A stretch of DNA of 17,457 nt from an uncultured bacterium (GCA_905215055.1 CAJMOH010000050.1:1-17457), one strand, 5' to 3'; numbered from the stretch's first letter, positions 7,369 to 13,228 are shown. Notes: generated by a model from the sequence alone, not told the origin. A program made the numbers and translations.

Positions 7369-7487
7369 CTTTGCTCCTTTGATGGAAATTTGGTTCCTCA
7401 AATAAGCAAAGCCTGAGGACTGGCCTGTCAGGGCCTTCCGGTGTTCACCGGTCCTCTCCATGCGCCGTCCTCAGACCTCGCATGGAG
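7369..7487 (-). promoter_or_regulatory. Candidate translational attenuator in the 5' leader of the MFS gene
   Basis: Inverted repeats on the leader RNA are: A, 7479-7487 with 7456-7464, a 9-bp stem inside the leader-peptide ORF; B, 7467-7474 with 7413-7420, an 8-bp perfect stem enclosing two small hairpins (CCGGTG-TT-CACCGG at 7438-7451; GGCC/GGCC at 7422-7435); C, 7414-7419 with 7395-7400, 6 bp, using the same bases as B; D, 7405-7411 with 7369-7375, 7 bp, covering the end of the transporter ribosome-binding site. C and D cannot form together as simple hairpins. The stop codon of the leader peptide lies in an arm of B, so a stalled ribosome would break B, favour C and free the binding site. 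This switching model is inference from base pairing. Confidence 0.65.
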
Positions 7488-7509
7488 CGCAGTCAATGCA
7501 AAGCTTCAT
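7471..7509 (-). CDS. Leader peptide MKLCIDCAPCEV upstream of the MFS transporter
   Basis: A 12-codon ORF starts at ATG 7509 with AGGAGG (7523-7518) 8 bases upstream, stronger than the site of the transporter itself, and stops at TGA 7473-7471. It lies about 28 bases after the predicted transcription start and 106 bases before the transporter ATG. Three of twelve residues are cysteine (Cys4, 7, 10). Its second half and stop codon overlap inverted repeats of the leader. Short ORFs of this kind control erm, cat and mef genes by ribosome stalling; I do not recognise this peptide among those I know. Confidence 0.72.
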   Translation of the reverse strand: MKLCIDCAPCEV

Positions 7510-7543
7510 ACAGATTTCCTCCTGAAAGCGAGATTGTGAGGCA

Positions 7544-7572
7544 AGTATACCACGCCGCCCGGGGCTTGTAAA
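7544..7572 (-). promoter_or_regulatory. Sigma-A-type promoter of the MFS leader
   Basis: On the minus strand a -35 box TTTACA (7572-7567) and a -10 box TATACT (7549-7544) are separated by exactly 17 bases. Transcription would start near 7537, leaving about a 170-base leader before the transporter. The -35 box lies just beyond the end of the LUD gene. Confidence 0.8.
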
Positions 7573-7584
7573 GTCTGGGAGGGA

Positions 7585-8208
7585 TCACACGCCCAGGGCC
7601 TCTCCCACCAGGATCACCTTGATGCGGCCCGTATACCGGGAGTGGCGGGTGATGACAATGTTGCAGCACATGCAGTCCGGGGAGCTGCAGCTGCTGCACA
7701 CGCCCGTGACGGCGCAGGGCGTTTTCCGCCCAGTGCGCTCCGCCAGAACGGGAGCCACCGAGGTTTGAATCCGGTGGACGCCGTCCTCCACGGTTTTCAC
7801 CAGCTTGTTAATCCCCGCCACCACCAGGACCTGCTTCGGCCCGTGGAGCAGGCTGGAAAGGCGGTTGCTGGCCCCGTCGATGTTCACCAGCTCTCCCGAC
7901 CGGGTGATGGCGTTGGTCCCCATGAGGAATACGTCCGCTCCAGCCACCTGCTGAAAGATGGGGCTGCCAATGTGTACCTTTTCCCGGGCGGGATATTCGA
8001 TCATCCGGCACCCGGCCTTCTCCAGCCGGGAAAGCACCCCCAGCTGGCTGATGGTGGCCGAGCCGCCCCAGCTGACCGAGGCCCCCTGGGGTACCAGGGA
8101 GCAGATCAGCTCTGCCGCGGCAGCCCGGTCCGGGCAGTAAAAGCCCTCCATATTCCGGCGCTTCAATTCCTTGATAACGGTTTCCGCCATGGTTTGATAG
8201 ATGGACAT
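7585..8208 (-). CDS. LUD-domain protein (lactate utilization / DUF162 family)
   Basis: This is a 207 aa cytoplasmic protein of the LUD family, related to LutC/YkgG. It shows the family core GFYCPDRAAAAELICSLVP then SVSWGGSATISQLGVL (44-59), with ADVFLMGTNAITRSGELVNIDG (91-112) and a C-terminal cysteine cluster (Cys165, 171, 174, 179, 181, 182) before GRIKVILVGEALG. Stand-alone LUD proteins with a Cys-rich tail are common in Clostridia and their function is not established. The lactate-oxidation partners LutA and LutB are not in the window. ATG 8208 has AAAGGGG about 8 bases upstream. No clear terminator follows it before the MFS promoter. Confidence 0.88.
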   Translation of the reverse strand: MSIYQTMAETVIKELKRRNMEGFYCPDRAAAAELICSLVPQGASVSWGGSATISQLGVLSRLEKAGCRMIEYPAREKVHIGSPIFQQVAGADVFLMGTNAITRSGELVNIDGASNRLSSLLHGPKQVLVVAGINKLVKTVEDGVHRIQTSVAPVLAERTGRKTPCAVTGVCSSCSSPDCMCCNIVITRHSRYTGRIKVILVGEALGV

Positions 8209-8261
8209 CCTTGATTTCCCCTTTCCCCTGCCTGGGAAAGCCGGCAGGCTCTCTTTTCTTC

Positions 8262-8290
8262 AGTGTACCGAAAACCGGGGAAAAAATCAA
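8262..8290 (-). promoter_or_regulatory. Probable sigma-A-type promoter of the LUD gene
   Basis: On the minus strand TTGATT (8290-8285) and TACACT (8267-8262) are 17 bases apart. The predicted start is about 50 bases before ATG 8208. The untranslated leader contains a 6-bp inverted repeat CCTGCC/GGCAGG (8227-8232, 8243-8248) of unknown meaning. The rest of the gap to spoVAC holds nothing further that I recognise. Confidence 0.65.
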
Positions 8291-8430
8291 TTCCTTTCCA
8301 AAAGGGGCCGCTCTGCCCTTTCAAAAAGCGGGACGGCTGAAGGCGGAAAGGCCGCGCCCTTGTTTCTCCAGCGGCTCCGTATAAGCGGCGGGGTTTCTGG
8401 CAGACTAAAGGGAAAAGGAAGGTGACGCTT

Positions 8431-8877
8431 ATGAAATTCCCATCAAAGGAGGAGTACAGCCAGCGGGTAAAGCGAGCCTCGCCCCCCTCGCCAGTGCTGA
8501 AGGACTGCGCGCTGGCATTTTTGTGCGGCGGGGCCATCTGCGCCTTGGGGCAGGGGCTTTGCAATTTGTACCAAGGCCTGGGGCTGCCGCTGTCTCAGGC
8601 CCGCGCCTGGGTGTCCATCAGCCTGATTTTCCTCTCGGCATTGCTGACAACCCTGGGCCTGTACGACAACATCGCCAAATACGCTGGGGCCGGAACGCTG
8701 GTACCCATTACCGGGTTTGCCAATTCCATGGTCTCTCCCGCGCTGGAGTTCAAAGCGGAGGGCTTTGTCACGGGGCTGGGAGCCAAGCTCTTTTCCGTGG
8801 CGGGGCCGGTGCTGGTGTTTGGGATTACCGCCTCGGTGGTGTACGGGCTGATTTTGTACCTTCTCAGTCTGCTGTGA
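8431..8877 (+). CDS. spoVAC: Stage V sporulation protein AC (SpoVAC)
   Basis: SpoVAC is a membrane protein of the SpoVA channel that moves dipicolinic acid (Ca-DPA) across the inner spore membrane; B. subtilis SpoVAC is also reported as mechanosensitive. The 148 aa product matches the B. subtilis family in length and motifs: SPVLKDCALAFLCGGAICALGQ near the start, LYDNIAKYAGAGTLVPITGFANS in the middle, then EGFVTGLGAKLF and a hydrophobic C-terminus. Several membrane segments are evident. I chose ATG 8431 because AGGAAGGT (8416-8423) lies 7 bases upstream; GTG 8422 overlaps that site. It forms a two-gene operon with spoVAD. Forespore sigma-G control is expected from the family, but I could not find a convincing -10/-35 pair. 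Confidence 0.95.
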   Translation: MKFPSKEEYSQRVKRASPPSPVLKDCALAFLCGGAICALGQGLCNLYQGLGLPLSQARAWVSISLIFLSALLTTLGLYDNIAKYAGAGTLVPITGFANSMVSPALEFKAEGFVTGLGAKLFSVAGPVLVFGITASVVYGLILYLLSLL

Positions 8878-8886
8878 GGTGACCTT

Positions 8887-9891
8887 ATGAAGCGGATTGG
8901 CAAAAGCACCCTGGAATTTGACCGGCCCCCTACCATTCTGTCTCAGGCGGCGGTAGGGGGAAAAAAAGAGGCCGAAGGCCCCCTGGGAGGAGAGCTCGAC
9001 CAGACCTTTGGGGACACCACCTTGGGACAGGACAGCTGGGAGCGGGCAGAGGCCCAGCTGCAAAAGGAGGCTGCGGCCCTGGCCATGAAAAAGGCGGCGG
9101 TCTCCGCGGAGGAGGTGGATTTTATCCTGGCGGGGGATCTGCTGAACCAGTGCATTTCCTCCACCTTTGGCCTGCTGGACTTTGGAATCCCCTTTTTGGG
9201 ACAGTATGGGGCCTGCTCCACCATGGCCCAAACCCTGCTGCTGGCCGCTGTCCTGGTGGAAAGCGGCGCTGCCCGGCGGGCCTTGGCCGTGACCAGCTCT
9301 CACTTTTGCTCCGCGGAGCGGCAGTTCCGCCTGCCGTTGGAGTACGGCGGCCAGCGTTCTCCCACCGCCCAGTGGACCGCCACCGCCGCCGGATGCGCTT
9401 TGGTGGGGCTCGGGGGCAGAGTGCGGGTGCGCCGGGGCCTGGCGGGGAAGATCCGGGACCTGGGCGTGAAGGATACCGCCAATATGGGGGCGGCAATGGC
9501 CCCCGCGGCAGCGTCCAGCATTTTTGAGTTTTTGCAGGATACTGCCACCCAGCCCCAGGATTATGACGGCATCTTCACGGGGGATTTGGGAGCGGTAGGG
9601 TCCCAGCTTCTGTACCAGTGTTTGGATGACAACCGCGTGGATCTGCGCCCTGTCCACCAGGACTGCGGGTTGCTCCTCTACAACCGGCATAGCCAGGATG
9701 TCCACGCGGGCGGCTCGGGCTGCGGATGCTCCGCCTCAGTGCTGTGCGGCCACCTGCTTCGCCGCATGGAGCGGGGAGAGCTGAAAAACATTCTCTTCTG
9801 CGCCACCGGCGCCCTGATGTCTCCCACATCCTCGCAGCAGGGACAGTCCATTCCGGGAGTGTGTCATGTGGTGCAGCTTACCACGGCGTAA
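8887..9891 (+). CDS. spoVAD: Stage V sporulation protein AD (SpoVAD)
   Basis: SpoVAD is the soluble, thiolase-fold, DPA-binding subunit of the SpoVA complex, sitting on the outer face of the inner spore membrane. The 334 aa length agrees with B. subtilis SpoVAD. Recognisable blocks include TFGDTTLGQDSWERAE (45-60), the thiolase-like GACSTMAQTLLLAA after FLGQY, SAERQFRLPLEYGGQR, TGDLGAVGS and VHAGGSGCGCSASVLCGH near the end. AGGTGA stands a few bases before ATG 8887, and the gap to spoVAC is 9 bases. A terminator begins at its stop codon, so spoVAE, the usual third gene, is not in this operon. Confidence 0.95.
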   Translation: MKRIGKSTLEFDRPPTILSQAAVGGKKEAEGPLGGELDQTFGDTTLGQDSWERAEAQLQKEAAALAMKKAAVSAEEVDFILAGDLLNQCISSTFGLLDFGIPFLGQYGACSTMAQTLLLAAVLVESGAARRALAVTSSHFCSAERQFRLPLEYGGQRSPTAQWTATAAGCALVGLGGRVRVRRGLAGKIRDLGVKDTANMGAAMAPAAASSIFEFLQDTATQPQDYDGIFTGDLGAVGSQLLYQCLDDNRVDLRPVHQDCGLLLYNRHSQDVHAGGSGCGCSASVLCGHLLRRMERGELKNILFCATGALMSPTSSQQGQSIPGVCHVVQLTTA

Positions 9892-9923
9892 AAAGGGACC
9901 TCCTTTCGGGAGGCCCCTTTTTA
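9889..9923. terminator. Bidirectional terminator between spoVAD and the XRE gene
   Basis: AAAAAGGG-A-CCTCC and GGAGG-C-CCCTTTTT pair around a short TTTCG-type loop, with T tracts in both reading directions. It sits between two convergent genes and starts in the stop codon of spoVAD. Confidence 0.88.
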
Positions 9924-9933
9924 CGCGCTTTTC

Positions 9934-10269
9934 TTACCGGTATCCCAAAGCCCACATGTACTCTTGAATAACGGTTCGCACATGATGGTACTCTTCTCCC
10001 GAAAGCTGCTTGAGCTGTTGCAGGATTTGATCCAGATCCAGATCTACCACCCGCCCGGTAAGCAGGTAATCGGCGCTGATGTCAAGTCCCATGGACAGCT
10101 TCAGCAGGCTTTCTCCCCGGACGTTTTTTCCGCCCGTTTCAATGGAGGCGAAAAACTGGTGAGACAGCCCGCAGCGCTCGGCGGCTTTCTCTTGGGTTAG
10201 GCCCAGCTCTTTTCTTCGCTGGGCAACCCGCTTTCCCATTTCTTTTGCAAAACAACAGTTTTCTTTCAC
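9934..10269 (-). CDS. XRE-family helix-turn-helix regulator (GTG start)
   Basis: This is a 111 aa DNA-binding protein of the Cro/CI (XRE) family. The HTH domain covers about residues 10-70: RVAQRRKELGLTQEKAAERCGLSHQFFASIETGGKNVRGESLLKLSMGLDISADYLL. The remaining 40 residues form a small C-terminal helix pair. The start is GTG 10269, with AAGGAGG (10283-10277) 7 bases upstream. It is divergent from the AbrB-like gene, and GATAGT repeats in the shared gap are candidate operators, so it may repress itself and that neighbour. It shares a terminator with spoVAD, but there is no sign that it controls the spore genes. Confidence 0.88.
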   Translation of the reverse strand: MKENCCFAKEMGKRVAQRRKELGLTQEKAAERCGLSHQFFASIETGGKNVRGESLLKLSMGLDISADYLLTGRVVDLDLDQILQQLKQLSGEEYHHVRTVIQEYMWALGYR

Positions 10270-10294
10270 AGGCTGACCTCCTTAAAATATAATC

Positions 10295-10354
10295 GATAGT
10301 AGATAGTTTACTCTTTTAGAGAGAAGATTATAATTGCCAAAGAAAGAACTATCT
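10295..10354. promoter_or_regulatory. Candidate operator: GATAGT repeats between the divergent XRE and AbrB-like genes
   Basis: GATAGT occurs twice in tandem (10295-10300 and 10302-10307), and AGATAGTT (10301-10308) recurs inverted as AACTATCT at 10347-10354. The tandem copies abut the -35 box of the rightward promoter and the inverted copy lies just after its -10 box. That is the layout expected for repression or looping by an XRE protein. Binding is inference. Confidence 0.5.
10307..10334 (+). promoter_or_regulatory. Probable promoter of the AbrB-like gene
   Basis: TTTACT (10307-10312) and a perfect TATAAT (10329-10334) are separated by 16 bases. Transcription would begin near 10341. This rules out the in-frame TTG at 10334 as the usual start codon and supports a start at 10382 or 10391. 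Confidence 0.6.
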
Positions 10355-10381
10355 TATACAATTGGATATAAAAGGAAGAAG

Positions 10382-10735
10382 GTGCTGTGTTTGGAAGAAA
10401 AATCCGCGGGAATACAGAGAAGCCGCCGGGTTCGCTACGACGGCGGCTGGGAGACCGTCTACTGGCTGGACCCCCAGGGAGCGCTGGGACTGCCCCAGCC
10501 GGTTTTAGAGACCTATGGCCTGTGTCCCGGGGACAGCTTGGCCGTGGGAAGAATCTGTCCCCAGTCGGTAGAGCTGGTTCCCGGAAGGCCGGGAGAGGCG
10601 GCCATCAGCCCCAGCGGGTTGCTGCGGCTGCCCCTGGGGGTGTGGCGGCAGACAGATATGGTGCCGGGGGCTTCCTGGCTGGCGCTGTTTCCATTCCGCC
10701 GGACCCTGTTTCTGGTGGACCGGGAACTGGTATAA
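10382..10735 (+). CDS. Small protein with two AbrB/SpoVT-like half-repeats
   Basis: This is a 117 aa protein that I could not assign to a named family. Two segments look alike and resemble the AbrB swapped-hairpin pattern (x-G-x-x-x-LP-x-x-VLE-x-x-GL-x-PGD-x-L-x-V). The first is LDPQGALGLPQPVLETYGLCPGDSLAV (near residue 29). The second begins ISPSGLLRLPLGVWRQTDMVPGASWLAL. MraZ also carries two such units in one chain, so a transcription-factor role is plausible. The start is uncertain: GTG 10382 has AAGGA (10372-10376) 5 bases upstream, TTG 10391 is possible, and TTG 10334 lies in the -10 box. It is divergent from an XRE regulator and probably under its control. Confidence 0.65.
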   Translation: MLCLEEKSAGIQRSRRVRYDGGWETVYWLDPQGALGLPQPVLETYGLCPGDSLAVGRICPQSVELVPGRPGEAAISPSGLLRLPLGVWRQTDMVPGASWLALFPFRRTLFLVDRELV

Positions 10736-10764
10736 AAAAGGGCCGCCCCCCCTGGGCAGCCCTT
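10734..10764 (-). terminator. Terminator of the vat-phosphohexomutase transcript
   Basis: AAGGGC-C-GCCC (10738-10748) pairs with GGGC-A-GCCCTT (10754-10764), one mismatch. A T6 run follows on the minus strand (A tract 10734-10739). The plus-strand side lacks a T tract, although the hairpin also lies directly after the AbrB-like gene. Confidence 0.8.
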
Positions 10765-10780
10765 GGCGCTGTTCCGTTTC

Positions 10781-12310
10781 TCAAGCAGTTGCCTGCTGTA
10801 CGAATTTTTCCAGCGGCGCGCAGTCAACGCCCTCTCTGTGGTTTCTCAAAAACTCCAGCAGCTTGGCGGCGATCAGCAGGTTTCCTCCGGAAGCGTCGCT
10901 CTCCAGGTTGATGGGAAGAATGGGGTCGTGGACAGACAGCCGCAGCAGGAACCAGCCCTGGCCCTCCCCCTTGGGGAAAGAAACCCGAATGCCCTCCCGG
11001 TTGTCTGGGGCGATGGCCCAGCCCTGGTCCTTGGCATAGGCTTCCAGGGCGGCGATGAGAGCTTCGCCTCTGGCCCGGAAATTTTCCTCCGTGATGGGCA
11101 GGCGCACCTCGGCGGCCTCCGCGGGCTCCCGCAGGGGGGCCAGCAGGTCGTTGAGATCCTTGCCCTCTTGCCGCAGAGAGGCCATCTTGATAAGGATTTT
11201 CGTCACCAGATAGGCACCGTCGTCCAAAAAGTGGTTTTCCCGCATGGCGGCGTGGCCGCTGGTCTCAATGGCCAGAGGGCAGTTGACCCCTTCCCCGTTC
11301 AGGCGGAGCGCCTCGTTGATGACATTTTTGTAGCCCCGCTTAAACCGGTGATGCTTGCCGCCCAGGATTTTCTCGATGTATTCCTTCAGCCCGTCGGAGG
11401 TGATGGAGTCGGTGACAATGGTGCCGCCGGGGTTGCCCTCCAGCGCGATGGCAGAGGCCAAGGCCACCAGCCGGTTCCGGTTGATCTCCTCGCCCTGGCT
11501 GTCCACAGCGGCGCCCCGGTCCACGTCCGTGTCAAAGATCACCCCCAGGTCCGCGCCAGCGGCCTTCACCGCCTGGCAGATGGAGGCCATCGCCGTCTCG
11601 TTTTCCGGGTTGGGGATGTGGTTGGGGAACATGCCGTCCGGCTCCAGAAATTGACTGCCGGACACGTCCGCGCCCAGCGGCGCCAGCACGTCTGTGGCGT
11701 AGAAGCCGCCCGCGCCGTTGCCGGCGTCCACCACAATGTGGAAGCCGGCCAGGGGGAGGTCATAGTCCTCCGCCTGCACGCCTTCCTGGATGGTCCGGCG
11801 CAGCCGGGCGGCGTAATCCTTCATGTAGCCGCAGGGTGTTACAGAGCCGGGAGATTCCTGCTGGGGATGGGCGCCCTCTTGGGCCAGGGACAAAATCTCC
11901 GCGATGTCAGGTCCGTCCAGGCCCCCCTGGGGTGTGAAGAACTTCAGCCCGTTCCGGTGATAGGGGTGGTGGCTGGCCGTGATCTGCACCGAGCAGTCGC
12001 AGGGCAGGTCCAAAGTGGCCCAGAACATGGAGGGCGTGGAGGCCAGCCCGCAGTCCAGCACCTGGACGCCGTACCGGACAAAGACCCGCTGCAGGGCAGC
12101 GCTGATCCTGTCCGCGGAAATCCGGGAGTCGTGGCCGATGGCGATTTGCAGCCCGGCGGCAGTTTTGTTCAGGCGGCGGGTTATCCACACCAGAAAGGCC
12201 GCGGCGATGGTTTCAATGGTCTGGTCGGTCAGGTTCACCGGCTCGCCGGGAACGCCCTCCACCGCCACGCCCCGGATGTCCGTGCCGCTTTTCAGTTTGT
12301 TGTAGTCCAT
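10781..12310 (-). CDS. Alpha-D-phosphohexomutase (phosphomannomutase/phosphoglucomutase)
   Basis: This is a 509 aa cytoplasmic enzyme that moves phosphate between C1 and C6 of a hexose, through a phosphoserine. The four-domain family signatures are present: KSGTDIRG (7-14), active-site loop ITASHHP with Ser113, metal loop DTDVDR (Asp260, 262, 264), sugar-binding ETSGH (349-353), and a C-terminal phosphate-binding region in the form RLSVHDPILPINLES. The active-site loop reads TASHHP where TASHNP is usual, and the phosphate loop is divergent, so glucose versus mannose preference is not predictable. The start is ATG 12310 with AGGAGG (12324-12319) 8 bases upstream. An upstream-extended reading frame overlaps the vat-like gene and is not supported. 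It follows that gene by 17 bases, so co-transcription is likely. Confidence 0.93.
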   Translation of the reverse strand: MDYNKLKSGTDIRGVAVEGVPGEPVNLTDQTIETIAAAFLVWITRRLNKTAAGLQIAIGHDSRISADRISAALQRVFVRYGVQVLDCGLASTPSMFWATLDLPCDCSVQITASHHPYHRNGLKFFTPQGGLDGPDIAEILSLAQEGAHPQQESPGSVTPCGYMKDYAARLRRTIQEGVQAEDYDLPLAGFHIVVDAGNGAGGFYATDVLAPLGADVSGSQFLEPDGMFPNHIPNPENETAMASICQAVKAAGADLGVIFDTDVDRGAAVDSQGEEINRNRLVALASAIALEGNPGGTIVTDSITSDGLKEYIEKILGGKHHRFKRGYKNVINEALRLNGEGVNCPLAIETSGHAAMRENHFLDDGAYLVTKILIKMASLRQEGKDLNDLLAPLREPAEAAEVRLPITEENFRARGEALIAALEAYAKDQGWAIAPDNREGIRVSFPKGEGQGWFLLRLSVHDPILPINLESDASGGNLLIAAKLLEFLRNHREGVDCAPLEKFVQQATA

Positions 12311-12327
12311 AAGAGCTTCCTCCTTTG

Positions 12328-12996
12328 TTATTGTTTCCTCCCATAGCCTAGGCCTTGAAGCCATTGCTTCACATGCTCCAGGTTGGGGCTGCAAAGCATG
12401 GGGACGGCCTCTGCCAAGGCGGAGGGGTCCCAGTCCCACCATCGGGCTTCTAACAAGAGCTGGGTTAGTTGGGGATCAAATCTGTTTTTTAGAAACCGGG
12501 CGGGGTTTCCTCCCACCACGGTGTAAGGCGCCACGTCCTTTGTCACCACAGAGTAAGCGGCGATAATGGCGCCGTCCCCTATGGTTACGCCAGGCATGAC
12601 GATGGTTTCTCTGCCCAGCCAAACGTCGTTGCCCACCACTGTGTCGCCTTTTCTCGGCAACTGCTCCAGATGGGGAGGAGCATTTTCTTCCCAGGCGCCG
12701 CCAAACACAGCGAAGGGATAGGTGGTCACGCTGCACAGCCGGTGGTTGGCGGCCCCCATGATGAAGGTGGTGCCGCTGGCCAGGCAGCAGAATTTGCCAA
12801 TGGTAAGCCTGTCGCCAAACTCCGGGTAGTTGAACAGGATGTTGTTCCGTTCAAAGCCCGTGGGGTCCTGGGGGTCGTCGTAATAGGTGTAGTCTCCAAT
12901 GGTCACGTTGGGAGCCTTCACCACGTTTTTCAAAAAGCAGGATGTCTTGTATGCGTTGGGAAAGACCACGCTGGGGTCTGGAATGTTGTGTGCCAT
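12328..12996 (-). CDS. Vat/XAT-family O-acetyltransferase (left-handed beta-helix)
   Basis: This is a 222 aa acetyl-CoA-dependent xenobiotic acetyltransferase of the hexapeptide-repeat family that includes Vat streptogramin A and CatB chloramphenicol acetyltransferases. It matches Vat along its length: TIGDYTYYDD, the GTTFIMGAANHR block with the expected catalytic histidine, YPFAVFGGAWEE, GNDVWLGRETIVMPGVTIGDGAIIAAYSVVTKDVAPYTVVGGNPARFLKNRF and the C-terminal WWDWD. Vat-type resistance is therefore possible, but many chromosomal relatives acetylate other substrates. The start is ATG 12996 with GAGGG (13008-13004) 7 bases upstream; a TTG at 13032 is less likely. A promoter and a short upstream ORF precede it. 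Confidence 0.9.
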   Translation of the reverse strand: MAHNIPDPSVVFPNAYKTSCFLKNVVKAPNVTIGDYTYYDDPQDPTGFERNNILFNYPEFGDRLTIGKFCCLASGTTFIMGAANHRLCSVTTYPFAVFGGAWEENAPPHLEQLPRKGDTVVGNDVWLGRETIVMPGVTIGDGAIIAAYSVVTKDVAPYTVVGGNPARFLKNRFDPQLTQLLLEARWWDWDPSALAEAVPMLCSPNLEHVKQWLQGLGYGRKQ

Positions 12997-13021
12997 AAAA
13001 AATCCCTCGTTTCTTGTTGTT

Positions 13022-13084
13022 TCACCTCCCAAACCAGATGATTTCTGCCGCGGCTGCGGATTTCTTCTTTCGCGGTTCTCTCAT
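13022..13084 (-). CDS. Possible 20-codon upstream ORF in the vat-like leader
   Basis: The ORF starts at ATG 13084, with AGGTG (13098-13094) 9 bases upstream, and stops at TGA 13024-13022, 25 bases before the acetyltransferase ATG. It begins M-R-E-P-R-K-K-K and ends I-I-W-F-G-R. It lies wholly within the predicted transcript. Leader peptides are common before ribosome-drug resistance genes, but I see no inverted repeat clearly covering the downstream binding site, so this may be chance. Confidence 0.35.
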   Translation of the reverse strand: MREPRKKKSAAAAEIIWFGR

Positions 13085-13140
13085 AGAGCGGTTCACCTGT
13101 TTCTCAAAGATTGAAAAAGCCCCTTGCTTTCTTTTTCTTA

Positions 13141-13169
13141 ATCATATCAAAAATAGAGGGGAAATTCAA
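13141..13169 (-). promoter_or_regulatory. Sigma-A-type promoter of the vat-like operon
   Basis: On the minus strand TTGAAT (13169-13164) and TATGAT (13146-13141) are 17 bases apart. The start would be near 13134, giving about a 138-base leader. The gap 12997-13289 as a whole holds this promoter, the small upstream ORF and, on the other strand, the promoter of the pyrE operon. Confidence 0.8.
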
Positions 13170-13228
13170 CGAGGAGCCCCCGGAATTTTGCCCGCTGTCT
13201 CTTCTTAAAAGGGGCCGGTCTCCCGCAC

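Noticed and set aside
7577..7602. CTGGG/CCCAG inverted repeat at the end of the LUD gene as a terminator
   Set aside because: Only five pairs and no real T tract follow on the minus strand.
8227..8248. CCTGCC/GGCAGG hairpin with T-rich flank, as a plus-strand terminator
   Set aside because: No plus-strand gene ends there; it falls in the leader of the minus-strand LUD gene and has no second support as a regulatory structure.
8209..8430. Sigma-G promoter for spoVAC
   Set aside because: It is expected for the family, but no pair of boxes with a convincing match and spacing was found; the GTATAA near 8380 lacks a proper -10 pattern and -35 partner.
8443..9705. 420-codon open frame opposite spoVAC-spoVAD
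   Set aside because: It spans two clear sporulation genes in antisense and matches nothing recognisable.
10334..10381. TTG 10334 as start of the AbrB-like gene
   Set aside because: It lies within the predicted TATAAT box, so the codon would be upstream of the transcript.
10763..12346. 527-codon open frame on the plus strand opposite the phosphohexomutase
   Set aside because: It is antisense to a gene with full family motifs, lacks a ribosome-binding site, and its composition (rich in Gly, Gln, His, Val) is that of a GC-rich shadow frame.
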